A DNA stretch of 14,990 nucleotides from Candidatus Zixiibacteriota bacterium (GCA_012797915.1 JAAZOE010000369.1:1-14990), one strand, 5' to 3'; shown: positions 6,699 to 13,306, numbered from the stretch's first letter. The notes: generated by a model from the letters alone, not told the origin. Made by a program: numbers and translations.

Positions 6699-8738
6699 TT
6701 ACCAGATCACGACCTCTTCCGGTGCCCGCTCGGCCATCCCGCAGTCCTCGCTGCACTCGAACGCCTGCATGAACTCCGGAACGTTAGCCAGCGTCCCCAG
6801 CACGCGCCAGCGCGGCGGCGAATGCGGGTCGGTGTTGACCTGGAGTTTCATCGTCTCCGGCCGTATGTTGCTCCGCCAGACCTGAGCGAACGACAGGAAG
6901 AACCGCTGGTTGGGGGTGAACCCGTCGATTTTGGTCTCCGGCTTTCCGGCCAGGGCCTTTTGTAGCGCGTGATACGCGACCAGCACCCCGCCGAGATCGG
7001 CGATATTCTCTCCCAAGGTCAACTCCCCGTTGATATGCAGGGAATCGACGGCCACGTACCCGGCATACTGCGTGACCAGCTTCTTGGTCCGGGCATCGAA
7101 TTCGGTCTTGTCCTGTTCGGTCCACCAGTTGGTCATGTTTCCCTGAGCATCGAACTGGCACCCCATATCGTCGAACCCATGCGTCATCTCATGGCCGATC
7201 ACCGCCCCCATGGCGCCGTAATTGATCGGGTCGTCGATCTCGCCGTCGAACAGCGGCGGCTGCAAAATCCCGGCGGGGAAGACGATTTCGTTCATCTGCG
7301 GATTGTAATACGCATTGACCGTCTGCGGATTCATGAGCCATTCCGTACGATCGACCGGCTTGTCCAGTTTCGCCAGTTCGTACTGAATCCGGAACGCCTG
7401 CGCGCGACGGACGTTGGCCAAATAGGAATCCCGCTTGATCTCCAACGATGAATAGTCGCGCCATTTGTCGGGATATCCGATTTTGTAATTCATGGCCGCC
7501 AGCTTCTCCAACGCTTTCGCCTTTGTCTCCGGACTCATCCAGGCCAGCCCGGAAATCCGATCCTGAAGGGATGACCGCAGGTTGGCGATCATTTCATCGG
7601 CCCGCGCCTTCGATTTCGGCGGGAACTTCTTCTCAACATACAACTGCCCCAGCGCCATCCCCAGCGACCGATTGACCGCCCCCAAAACCCGTTTCCAGCG
7701 CGGAAGGTTTTCTGTCGACCCCTGGAGCAGTTTCCCGCTGAACCGGAAGTTCTCATCGACGAAGGCCGCGCTGAGATAGGGCGCGGCGGATTTGATGATG
7801 TGCCAGCGGAGGTACTTCCGCCAGACCGGCAGTTTCTCGGCCGTCATGTGAGTGTTGGCTTCGGCGAAAAAGTTCGGGCCGACGATGGAAAACGTGGCGA
7901 CATCAGGTTTGCCCACCAAGGTGAAATATTCCTTCCATGAGAAATTGGGCATGAGTTGGTCGGCTTCGGCCGGCGTCTTCATATTGTACCAGGCTTGCGG
8001 ATCGCGCAGTTCGACGTTGGTCAGCGAGGCCTTGGCCAAGGCCGTTTCCATCTCCATGATCTCCCCGGCGGCCGTCTTGGCGGCAGCCGGATCGTCGCCA
8101 GCCAGGGTCAGCATCGCGGCAATATGGTCAACATACTTCTGCCGCAATTCCTTCGACTCATCGTCGTCCCGGGTGTAGTAATCGCGATCGGGAAGCCCCA
8201 GCCCTCCCTGGGAGGTGTAGGCGACCAACGCCGTGCTGTTCTTCATGTCCTGGTCGACCGACAAATCGAAAAGCAGGCCAACCCCTTGGGCATGATATTC
8301 GCCGATCACCCGGCGCAAGTCGGCGACACCGGCGATGGCGTCGATTTTGGCCAGATCGGCCTGTATCGGCTCGACACCCAGTTTATCGGCCAGGGCGGAA
8401 TCCATCGCCACGGCGTAGAAATCGCCGATTTTGCGTTTGACGCTTCCCGCCGGGGCCGTCGCATCGGCGGCGGCTTCTTCCAGAATCGAGTGAAGCGTCT
8501 TCTGGTTCCGCTCATACACTTCGTCCATGGCGTCCCAACTGCCGTATTCCGGCGGTATGGGATTGTTTTTCAGCCAGGTGCCGTTGGCATACTGGTAAAA
8601 ATCCTCGCACGGCGATGCCGTCGTGTCGAAATTCCCGGGATCGATACCCCGCTCGTTGCTCTTTTCCTTGACCGGGGCTCCACAGCCTCCCACGGCAATA
8701 ACCAGAATCAAACTGGCGATAATCACACGCATCGTCAT
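6699..8738 (-). CDS. M13 (neprilysin-type) zinc metallopeptidase lipoprotein
   Basis: A 679-residue M13 peptidase, full length for the PepO/neprilysin family. The signal peptide ends in a lipobox VGGC (Cys19), so the mature protein should be a lipid-anchored envelope endopeptidase. The N-terminal part has CEDFYQYANGTWL (44-56); then come the NAYYNP substrate-binding loop (475-480), zinc motif HEMTH (516-520), GENIADLGG (576-584) with third zinc ligand Glu577 and Asp581, and DPHSPPRWRV (637-646), which supplies the conserved His and Arg. All catalytic residues are present. The usual Cys near the C-terminal Trp is absent (the end is VVIW). AGGAG lies 7 nt before the ATG at 8738; a second ATG two codons in is possible, and the open frame reaching 8792 has no SD. 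It has its own promoter and terminator, so it is monocistronic, and is divergent from the PEP-CTERM gene. Its substrate cannot be inferred. Confidence 0.95.
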   Translation of the reverse strand: MTMRVIIASLILVIAVGGCGAPVKEKSNERGIDPGNFDTTASPCEDFYQYANGTWLKNNPIPPEYGSWDAMDEVYERNQKTLHSILEEAAADATAPAGSVKRKIGDFYAVAMDSALADKLGVEPIQADLAKIDAIAGVADLRRVIGEYHAQGVGLLFDLSVDQDMKNSTALVAYTSQGGLGLPDRDYYTRDDDESKELRQKYVDHIAAMLTLAGDDPAAAKTAAGEIMEMETALAKASLTNVELRDPQAWYNMKTPAEADQLMPNFSWKEYFTLVGKPDVATFSIVGPNFFAEANTHMTAEKLPVWRKYLRWHIIKSAAPYLSAAFVDENFRFSGKLLQGSTENLPRWKRVLGAVNRSLGMALGQLYVEKKFPPKSKARADEMIANLRSSLQDRISGLAWMSPETKAKALEKLAAMNYKIGYPDKWRDYSSLEIKRDSYLANVRRAQAFRIQYELAKLDKPVDRTEWLMNPQTVNAYYNPQMNEIVFPAGILQPPLFDGEIDDPINYGAMGAVIGHEMTHGFDDMGCQFDAQGNMTNWWTEQDKTEFDARTKKLVTQYAGYVAVDSLHINGELTLGENIADLGGVLVAYHALQKALAGKPETKIDGFTPNQRFFLSFAQVWRSNIRPETMKLQVNTDPHSPPRWRVLGTLANVPEFMQAFECSEDCGMAERAPEEVVIW

Positions 8739-8806
8739 CGATATGCTCCTGTCACGTTGAGGCCCCGGGCGAATCTGCCGCCGTATGGCCATGAATTAGA
8801 ATGAAT

Positions 8807-8835
8807 ATGATATAATCTTCGGCAAGAAATGTCTA
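8807..8835 (-). promoter_or_regulatory. Sigma-70-type promoter of the M13 peptidase gene
   Basis: On the minus strand TAGACA (8830-8835) and TATCAT (8807-8812) each match consensus at 5 of 6 positions and are separated by exactly 17 bp. Transcription would start near 8800, leaving a leader of about 60 nt. Confidence 0.6.
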
Positions 8836-8996
8836 TATACAGCCAGAAAAAAATCAGCGCCCGTGCAAGACCCGCGCGGGAACGGGGGTGATATCGATCG
8901 CACTTGAGCGTCGCGGACGCATGAGAATACCCGTCACGACCGATTATTCCTATCAACAAGCGGTTTTTCGACGAAAATCTGATAACCATGGCCGTA

Positions 8997-9142
8997 TGCA
9001 AGGCGTTAATAATCAATCAGTTATTAATGTTTGTATGCGATAGCATTCGACAAATGTCGACCATCATGACACATTTTTGGGGCGATATCCATCCCCGAAT
9101 GCGACCGCATCCCCATATCGCATTGCATAGCAACGCCTTGCA
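8997..9142. repeat. 11-bp inverted repeat flanking the PEP-CTERM control region
   Basis: TGCAAGGCGTT (8997-9007) and its exact complement AACGCCTTGCA (9132-9142) are 124 bp apart. They bracket all the smaller palindromes upstream of the sigma-54 promoter. They could form a large stem or be paired binding sites brought together by looping. Confidence 0.55.
9047..9071 (+). promoter_or_regulatory. Candidate enhancer site for a sigma-54 activator
   Basis: TCGACAAATGTCGA (9047-9060) is a 6-bp-arm palindrome with a 2-bp spacer. It overlaps a second dyad TGTC-N9-GACA (9055-9071). Their centres lie about 110-120 bp upstream of the predicted sigma-54 start, the normal range for a bacterial enhancer-binding protein. 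Assignment to a PrsR-type regulator is inference. Confidence 0.4.
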
Positions 9143-9147
9143 AATAT

Positions 9148-9163
9148 CGGCACAACGCTTGCT
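9148..9163 (+). promoter_or_regulatory. Sigma-54 (-24/-12) promoter of the PEP-CTERM gene
   Basis: CGGCACAACGCTTGCT matches the RpoN consensus TGGCACG-N4-TTGCW, differing at the first base and at the base after GGCAC. The invariant GG (9149-9150) and GC (9161-9162) are exactly 10 bp apart. Transcription would begin near 9174, about 56 nt before the ATG. PEP-CTERM genes in several bacteria are known or predicted to be sigma-54 dependent, which supports the call. Confidence 0.65.
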
Positions 9164-9229
9164 GTCTGTAATTCTGTTCTTTCGAAAACTAACAATTAAC
9201 GATATGGGATGATTAAGAAGGAGAAGACC

Positions 9230-9790
9230 ATGAAGTTCGCGAGAATCATGATGATGGCGGTGGCGGTCCTCGTGTTGACCGGGTCGGCCAACGCGTTGAT
9301 CACGTTCGACGAGTTCCCCATGTACACGGTCGTTACCGACCAGTACGCGGCTCAGAATGTTATGTTCGCTGGTGTGACCGGCAGCGCCCCGATACTCTAT
9401 TCGGATGCGGGTTTGAGCGTTCTTTCCCCGAACCCCCCGTATGCGGGCGATTTCCGGATGGACTTCATCAATCCGGTGACGTGGGTGGAATTTGACTCCG
9501 GTTTCTGGAACAATGTCGGCGCCGGAATCATTCAGGTCTACGATCCCGATTTGAACCTGCTGACCCAGGTCACCAACCAGTTCACTTATGAGGATCTTGG
9601 TTTCAACTACGAGCACTTCTCATTCTACGGTTTGGGCCAGATCGGAACCGTGTATTTCAGCTCCGTGAATGACCCCTATGGTGCGGCCATCGATAACCTC
9701 GATTTCTCCCCGGCGGTTCCGGAACCGGCCACGATCGCTCTGTTTGGGCTCGGCCTGCTCGGTCTCGGCGCCAGACTGCGCAAGCGCTAA
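9230..9790 (+). CDS. PEP-CTERM sorting domain protein
   Basis: A 186-residue secreted protein with a Sec signal peptide (MKFARIMMMAVAVLVLTGSANA, cleavage after residue 22) and a mature domain beginning LITFDEFP, of a kind common among short PEP-CTERM proteins. The C-terminal signal has VPEPATIALFG followed by a short hydrophobic helix and the basic end ARLRKR. Exosortase removes such tails and the product is exported to the surface or extracellular matrix; neither exosortase nor exopolysaccharide genes are in this window, so they must lie elsewhere. AAGGAG lies 8 nt before this ATG; an ATG seven codons earlier overlaps that SD and is less likely. A sigma-54 promoter and a strong bidirectional terminator flank the gene, so it is monocistronic. 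The mature domain has no function I recognise. Confidence 0.93.
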   Translation: MKFARIMMMAVAVLVLTGSANALITFDEFPMYTVVTDQYAAQNVMFAGVTGSAPILYSDAGLSVLSPNPPYAGDFRMDFINPVTWVEFDSGFWNNVGAGIIQVYDPDLNLLTQVTNQFTYEDLGFNYEHFSFYGLGQIGTVYFSSVNDPYGAAIDNLDFSPAVPEPATIALFGLGLLGLGARLRKR

Positions 9791-9819
9791 TCGCTCGCGA
9801 TTATCGACAAACGAACATG

Positions 9820-9848
9820 AAAAGGGCGTCCAATCGGACGCCCTTTTT
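9820..9848. terminator. Bidirectional intrinsic terminator
   Basis: AAAAGGGCGTCC and GGACGCCCTTTT form a perfect 12-bp stem with a 4-nt loop (9832-9835). The T-run reaches 9848 on the + strand and there are four T on the minus strand. It lies 29 nt after the PEP-CTERM stop and 26 nt after the stop of the convergent gene, and can serve both. Confidence 0.93.
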
Positions 9849-9873
9849 ATTTCCCTCCGGCTTGCCCGTCGTC

Positions 9874-10584
9874 TTAACATCCAACCGTTCGAAATTCGGC
9901 GACCTTCCGTACCAATTCCCCCGGCCCGGCCTCCGAGGAGAGGAACAGGACATACAGATCAACATTATAATGGTTGGTCAGATTCAGGATCAGGTCCAAC
10001 CGGCCGTCCCGATCAAGGTCTCCGGCCCACATGAGAGTCGGAAGGCCGTCGAGAGCCAAAACCGGATACTCGATTATGGTCTGCAAGGTATCAGCATGTC
10101 GAAGGACGAGGGAATAATTGTAAAAGAGCATCTCGCCTGCTCCATTGCGCAGCCGGGCTTCCCCGACCGCCGAGAGAGAATAAGGATAGCCGCCCTTTTC
10201 CGCAAAATCGATCTCTTGCCCTAGATTTACGAATTGGTCTCCGGCAAAAGACGTCGATACCGGGCCGGCCTCCAGTCTTTCGATTCCGGTCACGAGAAGC
10301 AACGGTTCACCCGGACGGTCAATATCCACTCGCTTCCCCGTGCTGTCGCCGATAATGGGATCGTATGCTTGGTTGACCGCAACGGCCACCGGCCGGACCT
10401 CGAATGAGGAGTCGGCCCCGAATAACCCGAACCATCCGGGGCCGGAGTCAACGACCACTTCATTCCCGTGATATGTCCCGGTGCGGATGATGGCGATCTC
10501 GTCGTCCGCGGAATAAACGGCCGAGATGATGAGCGAACCGACAACGGCCGATGCCATTGCAATCCATAACCATCTGTTTTTCAT
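9874..10584 (-). CDS. Secreted protein with one VCBS/FG-GAP-type calcium motif
   Basis: A 236-residue protein with a signal peptide (1-26: basic MKNR, hydrophobic core, SAVYSA) and a mature region that is otherwise unfamiliar. Near the C-terminus DLDRDGRLD (189-197) is a DxDxDGxxD calcium-binding loop followed by LILNLTNHY, as in a VCBS/FG-GAP propeller blade. Only one such repeat is visible, so it is not a full propeller of repeats. It probably works outside the cytoplasm; the function is unknown. GGAGG lies 9 nt before the ATG at 10584, a slightly long spacing. It begins 45 nt after the broken CoA-binding gene on the same strand and may share its transcript, and it ends at the bidirectional terminator. 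Confidence 0.75.
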   Translation of the reverse strand: MKNRWLWIAMASAVVGSLIISAVYSADDEIAIIRTGTYHGNEVVVDSGPGWFGLFGADSSFEVRPVAVAVNQAYDPIIGDSTGKRVDIDRPGEPLLLVTGIERLEAGPVSTSFAGDQFVNLGQEIDFAEKGGYPYSLSAVGEARLRNGAGEMLFYNYSLVLRHADTLQTIIEYPVLALDGLPTLMWAGDLDRDGRLDLILNLTNHYNVDLYVLFLSSEAGPGELVRKVAEFRTVGC

Positions 10585-10629
10585 ACCCCCGATCCTCCTT
10601 CCCGGCGGGGCAAAGACCGGGCGACTTCC

Positions 10630-11064
10630 CTAATACCGCCCGAACAGCTTGGCGAAAAAGCGATGGAACGAATGAATGCTCGTCACCGGCGGGGCGTACA
10701 TCAAAATGCACTTCCGGCTGACCGTCTGCAGTCCCTTGGCTTTCGCCTTGGCTACCGCATCCGAAAAATTCGGTCCCTGCTGAAACCACACGTGGGTCAT
10801 CCCGGCCGCCAAGGCATCCTCGACCACCGTCTCGGCCGCCTTCGGCTACACGGCCACCACCGCCGCCTTGACCTCCGCGGGCATCGTCTTCAGCGTGGCA
10901 TGGCAGGCATCGCCTTCGAACGTCTTCCGGGTCGGATGCACGGGATACACGGTATATCCCCTGGTTTTCAACTCCTTGTAGATGGCCCCGCCCATTTTCT
11001 TGTCCGACACGCCGACCACGGCGATATGCTTCGCATTGATAAACTGCTGTATGGTTTCATTCAT
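10630..11064 (-). pseudogene. CoA-binding (YccU-type) protein gene with an in-frame TAG
   Basis: The frame is continuous for 145 codons and reads as one CoA-binding domain protein (PF13380 type, usually about 140 residues). The first part has IAVVGVSDKKMGGAIYKEL (14-32) and YTVYPVHPT (37-45); the second part has TVVEDALAAGMTHVWFQQG and the typical end SRKCILMYAPPV plus SIHSFH. A single TAG at codon 73 (10846-10848) splits it between VVAV and PKAAE, where relatives read through without a gap. There is no frameshift. It is therefore a recent nonsense mutation, a sequencing error, or a read-through stop; TAG ends other genes here, so recoding of all TAGs is unlikely. AGGAG lies 10 nt before the ATG. 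The Rossmann-like domain binds CoA; the cellular role of these proteins is unclear. Confidence 0.85.
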
Positions 11065-11266
11065 TTGATTGCCACTCCTTTAATCTGTTCCTCACTCATG
11101 GTTGCCGTGACGCCGTCAAGATAGGTAATTGGAATATCGTCTGGCAATCGCCAAATTCGGGTAAATGATCGTGCCCGCAGAGACCGGATTCCATGCGGTC
11201 GATCCCACTTTTTCCCCGGAGCAGAATCAGGAAAGCTGCCATGGTTTCGATGGCTGGGGTATTCTA
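11065..11266. other. Spacer between tRNA-Arg and the CoA-binding gene
   Basis: This 202-bp stretch has no gene I can support. Short minus-strand frames run through it, one ending in a stop that overlaps the ATG of the CoA-binding gene, but none has an SD or a recognisable sequence. No clear terminator follows the tRNA, so the CoA-binding gene could be co-transcribed with it. Confidence 0.35.
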
Positions 11267-11340
11267 TACCCCCGGCAGGACTCGAACCTGCTACCCTCTG
11301 CTTAGAAGGCAGATGCTCTATCCAGGTGAGCTACGGGGGC
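11267..11340 (-). tRNA. tRNA-Arg (anticodon TCT)
   Basis: Folds as a complete 74-nt cloverleaf. The acceptor is GCCCCCG with CGGGGGT (first pair G-U), the D arm GCTC/GAGC, and the anticodon stem TCTGC/GCAGA with loop CTTCTAA giving anticodon TCT. The variable loop is GGGTA, and the T arm GCAGG/CCTGC has loop TTCGAGT. The discriminator is A, and CCA is not encoded. It reads AGA (and AGG) arginine codons. A sigma-70-type promoter lies 22-51 bp upstream. Confidence 0.95.
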
Positions 11341-11361
11341 ATAATTTGCTTATTCCCACGT

Positions 11362-11391
11362 AGTATATGGCCCGGACAGACGACTTGGCAA
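11362..11391 (-). promoter_or_regulatory. Sigma-70-type promoter of tRNA-Arg
   Basis: On the minus strand TTGCCA (11386-11391) and TATACT (11362-11367), each 5 of 6 to consensus, are 18 bp apart. Transcription would start near 11355, giving a leader of about 15 nt before the tRNA. Confidence 0.65.
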
Positions 11392-11778
11392 CAAGAAAAT
11401 GCCCCCCGTCAACTGCCGGCCGCCTCCATAACCGCTTGCGGCTCCGATCATAAACCGATGTGTCTGGCCATGGATGGCGCGGATTCGGAAGGACCAGGGA
11501 CTAGCGACGACCTTCGCAGAAAATCGATACCGTCGGCGGTTTCCCTTCGGAACACCGACCCATCCAGCGAGAACAACCGGCAAGAGGCCGCCAAAAATCA
11601 AACTTGACATTTTGGACTATTATCTATATCAGTATATCTATCTGTCGCTCCGTACGGGGGCGGGCCGTGTTGGCCGTCGAAGCGAATGTTCATGAGCAGG
11701 GTTGAAGGTTCAGGCGTCTGGCGTGAGGTGATTCGTCTCCATTCCGAATCAATCAGGATTTTGAAGTTAGGAGTGCCG
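11392..11778. other. Gene-poor region upstream of the small-peptide locus
   Basis: About 390 bp with no recognisable protein. Open frames on both strands at 11326-11610 lack SDs and family resemblance. From 11604 a TTGACA element points rightwards. A 51-codon frame (11692-11847) has no SD at its ATG and contains the shorter frame at 11779, which has one. Confidence 0.4.
11604..11632 (+). promoter_or_regulatory. Possible promoter of the small-peptide locus
   Basis: A perfect TTGACA (11604-11609) is followed at 17-bp spacing by TATCAG (11627-11632), which matches the -10 consensus at only 4 of 6 positions, inside an AT-rich patch. It points towards the small ORFs at 11779 and 11881. Confidence 0.4.
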
Positions 11779-11847
11779 ATGACGGCCGGGGCAATCCCTC
11801 ATGAACGTCGCCATAAACGAGAAGAAAAACCGTTTGGTTACCGTTAA
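11779..11847 (+). CDS. Possible 22-residue leader peptide
   Basis: A 22-codon ORF beginning MTAGAIPHERRHKREEK and ending in TAA, rich in Arg, Lys, Glu and His. AGGAG sits 5 nt before its ATG. It ends 33 nt before the cysteine-rich ORF, and its stop codon lies inside the 3' arm of a small hairpin that is followed by six T, an arrangement seen in attenuators. It may be a translated leader or chance; the frame extends to 11692 without an SD there. No relatives are known to me. Confidence 0.35.
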   Translation: MTAGAIPHERRHKREEKPFGYR

Positions 11848-11859
11848 CCGTCATTTTTT
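11836..11859 (+). promoter_or_regulatory. Attenuator-like hairpin before the Cys-rich peptide ORF
   Basis: GGTTA (11836-11840) and TAACC (11845-11849) form a 5-bp stem with a 4-nt loop, followed after four bases by TTTTTT (11854-11859). The stem is weak. A ribosome finishing the 22-codon ORF would cover it, which would suit attenuation, but this is inference. Confidence 0.3.
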
Positions 11860-11880
11860 GCATGGAAAGGAGGTGAATGC

Positions 11881-12006
11881 ATGGTTTATCTGATCGATCC
11901 GTTGTTCGACGCCCGTTCGCTCTGCGGCTTGGACATCTGCCGTCGTCTGAGCATCGAGCCGATTTGCCCGCCGGTCGCCCCGCCGTGTCCGAAAAAGAAA
12001 CTGTAA
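11881..12006 (+). CDS. Four-cysteine 41-residue peptide of unknown function
   Basis: A 41-codon ORF encoding a peptide that begins MVYLIDPLFDARSLCG, has cysteines at 15, 20, 29 and 36 (spacings CX4C, CX8C, CX6C), a Pro-rich stretch ICPPVAPPCP (28-37), and ends KKKL. The SD is AAGGAGGTGA ending 4 nt before the ATG, complementary to the 16S tail over its full core and the strongest in the window, which is the main reason to believe the gene. It has no signal peptide or clear transmembrane helix. The cysteine pattern could bind a metal, form disulfides, or be a modified-peptide precursor; no maturation or export gene is adjacent, so I do not assign any of these. A hairpin series and terminator follow. 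It is convergent with the glycine-rich membrane protein gene. Confidence 0.6.
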   Translation: MVYLIDPLFDARSLCGLDICRRLSIEPICPPVAPPCPKKKL

Positions 12007-12049
12007 ACGAGGATACCCGCTTGGGCCGCCGATGACTCACCTCATCACC

Positions 12050-12127
12050 GCCGATCGCAGGCGATCGGCCAGACGGGTTGCCGTCAACGGCGGATAGTGA
12101 CCGAAAGATTGCGTCCCTTCGGGGACG
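12050..12127 (+). other. Hairpin series, possible structured RNA
   Basis: Three hairpins lie in a row between the Cys-rich ORF and its terminator. They are GCCGATCG-cagg-CGATCGGC (12050-12069), GCCG-tcaa-CGGC (12080-12091 including one more tight pair), and CGTCCC-ttcg-GGGACG (12112-12127), the last capped by a very stable UUCG tetraloop. With the terminator at 12131 they make a four-hairpin 3' region. It could be a structured 3' UTR or a small RNA. Confidence 0.45.
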
Positions 12128-12130
12128 GCC

Positions 12131-12160
12131 GACCCGCCGCATCCGCGGCGGGTCTTTCAT
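12131..12160 (+). terminator. Intrinsic terminator of the small-peptide locus
   Basis: GACCCGCCGC (12131-12140) and GCGGCGGGTC (12145-12154) form a perfect 10-bp stem with loop ATCC, followed by TTTCATTT. The T-tract is on the + strand only, so it belongs to the rightward small-ORF transcript, 124 nt past the Cys-rich ORF. Confidence 0.8.
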
Positions 12161-12197
12161 TTATGCGATAGCTTCTGCCAATATGGCGAGGGCAGGA

Positions 12198-13181
12198 CTA
12201 CGGCAATCGAAGCCGGTCCATCGGGATCGTCTTCCATTCGTCGGTATGATACGTTACCCCGGCCAGCGCCCCGGCGATCATTCCCGCTGCGGCAAACGGG
12301 ATGATCGAGGAAGTGTTTGCCTCTTCCTCGTTTCTATCTCTATCCAGATCTCCCCGTATCGTTCCGATGAAAAACCCGACCCACATCCCGGCCAACGCCC
12401 CCTCGAGAGGGTGGTTCCGTTTTCCCACGGAAATCTGATACAACGTGATTTGGTTCATCGGAACCTGGTGGAGATCGCGATCACGAACTGGGTTGTCGGC
12501 AATACCGAGAATGCTGTCGCTCACGGCCCCGATCGTACCGATAAGGCCCCGTTTTCCGAAATCCGGCCCGAAAATACGCACCCGTTCGCTGACGGCTATG
12601 GTATGGATCGGAATCGGCTCCGTCGGCAGGGGAAGGCCGAGCTTGAGCCGGTCGTTCGGCACGGTCTTCCACAACTCGGTGCGGGTAATTGCCCCGGCCA
12701 GGGCCCCGATGATCCCGCCGCCGGTCACTGTCGCCGGGTAGGGAAACGCCCGGTCCGATGCCCGCCGGTCATTGTCCACCACCGCAAAAGCGGTCGCCAG
12801 GGCGATTCCAAAGCAGGTTCCGGCTATAGCCCCGGCAAGCGTCCGGCGTTTGTACCCTTCGGGAATCTGATACTTGCGGATATCCCGCATCGATACCCGC
12901 CAAGCGTCCGGCTCGTTGGGATAAAACCGGTCGGTGACCACGACCACCGTATCCGGCGGCCGCAAGGTGTAGATTTTGCCCAGAAGGGCATGTGAAATGA
13001 GATCGGGGGCGCCGATCTTCGTTCGCTGCCCCGGCAAGATGATATGCGGCAAGCTGTCGCTCCAGGCGGGTCGAAGAGAATCGGTCGCCAGGGACTGCGG
13101 GGGGAACCCCGGTTGCTGGGCGAAAACGGGTACCATACCCGTCAAGACAACAATCAAACCGATGACCATTCGGATTATCAC
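12198..13181 (-). CDS. Protein of two duplicated glycine-rich membrane modules
   Basis: A 327-residue protein with a signal peptide (about 1-21, ending VFA) and two homologous modules, about 104-181 and 248-325. Each begins YQI and runs through Gly/Ala-rich hydrophobic segments resembling glycine-zipper helices. Each ends with a near-identical signature: WKTVPNDRLKL (171-181) in the first, WKTIPMDRLRL (316-326) in the second. Before each is a segment with VRV/RVRI-like strands. I do not recognise a named family; an envelope protein is likely. For the start, ATG at 13187 is directly abutted by GGGAGG (no spacing), whereas the GTG two codons later (13181) has ideal 6-nt spacing, so GTG is preferred; ATG at 13169 would cut the signal short. 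The frame continuing to 13352 overlaps the permease. It lies 125 nt after the permease gene on the same strand. Confidence 0.75.
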   Translation of the reverse strand: MIIRMVIGLIVVLTGMVPVFAQQPGFPPQSLATDSLRPAWSDSLPHIILPGQRTKIGAPDLISHALLGKIYTLRPPDTVVVVTDRFYPNEPDAWRVSMRDIRKYQIPEGYKRRTLAGAIAGTCFGIALATAFAVVDNDRRASDRAFPYPATVTGGGIIGALAGAITRTELWKTVPNDRLKLGLPLPTEPIPIHTIAVSERVRIFGPDFGKRGLIGTIGAVSDSILGIADNPVRDRDLHQVPMNQITLYQISVGKRNHPLEGALAGMWVGFFIGTIRGDLDRDRNEEEANTSSIIPFAAAGMIAGALAGVTYHTDEWKTIPMDRLRLP

Positions 13182-13306
13182 GCTCATCCTCCCTGATTTC
13201 CACGGCCGACAGACGCAATTATGATATAAAGATGGCGAAATGCGCGGATGGAGACAAGCGGTTTTTCCGGCGGGGAGCATGGCGCGTTGGGACGGAGAAC
13301 GCCCGG

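Larger units (their letters stand above)
8739..9229. other. Divergent intergenic region, 491 bp, rich in inverted repeats
   Basis: No gene is supported here. The peptidase promoter occupies the left end and a sigma-54 promoter the right. Between them lie the palindrome CCCGCGCGGG (8871-8880), the hairpin GCGTC-gcg-GACGC (8908-8920), TTAATAA-N8-TTATTAA (9006-9027), the TCGACA-aa-TGTCGA palindrome (9047-9060), and GCGATAT/ATATCGC (9082-9088 and 9115-9121) enclosing ATGCG-ac-CGCAT (9099-9110). The density of dyads from 8997 to 9142 is far above the rest of the window. Confidence 0.6.

Noticed and set aside
6969..8804. Rightward open frames of 160 and 282 codons
   Set aside because: Antisense shadows of the M13 peptidase, which has all catalytic motifs.
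10846..10848. Pyrrolysine or general amber recoding at the CoA-binding TAG
   Set aside because: TAG ends several intact genes here and no suppressor tRNA is in the window; a simple mutation or sequence error is more likely.
11065..11266. Minus-strand frames leading into the CoA-binding gene start
   Set aside because: No good SD and no recognisable product in any frame; a stop overlaps the next ATG but this may be chance.
11350..11610. 86-codon minus-strand frame with a signal-like N-terminus
   Set aside because: No SD, no family resemblance, and it overlaps the tRNA promoter; the hydrophobic start looks accidental.
11753..12160. 135-codon minus-strand frame, Arg/Ser-rich
   Set aside because: Antisense to the small-peptide locus and its terminator; composition typical of GC-rich noise and no SD seen.
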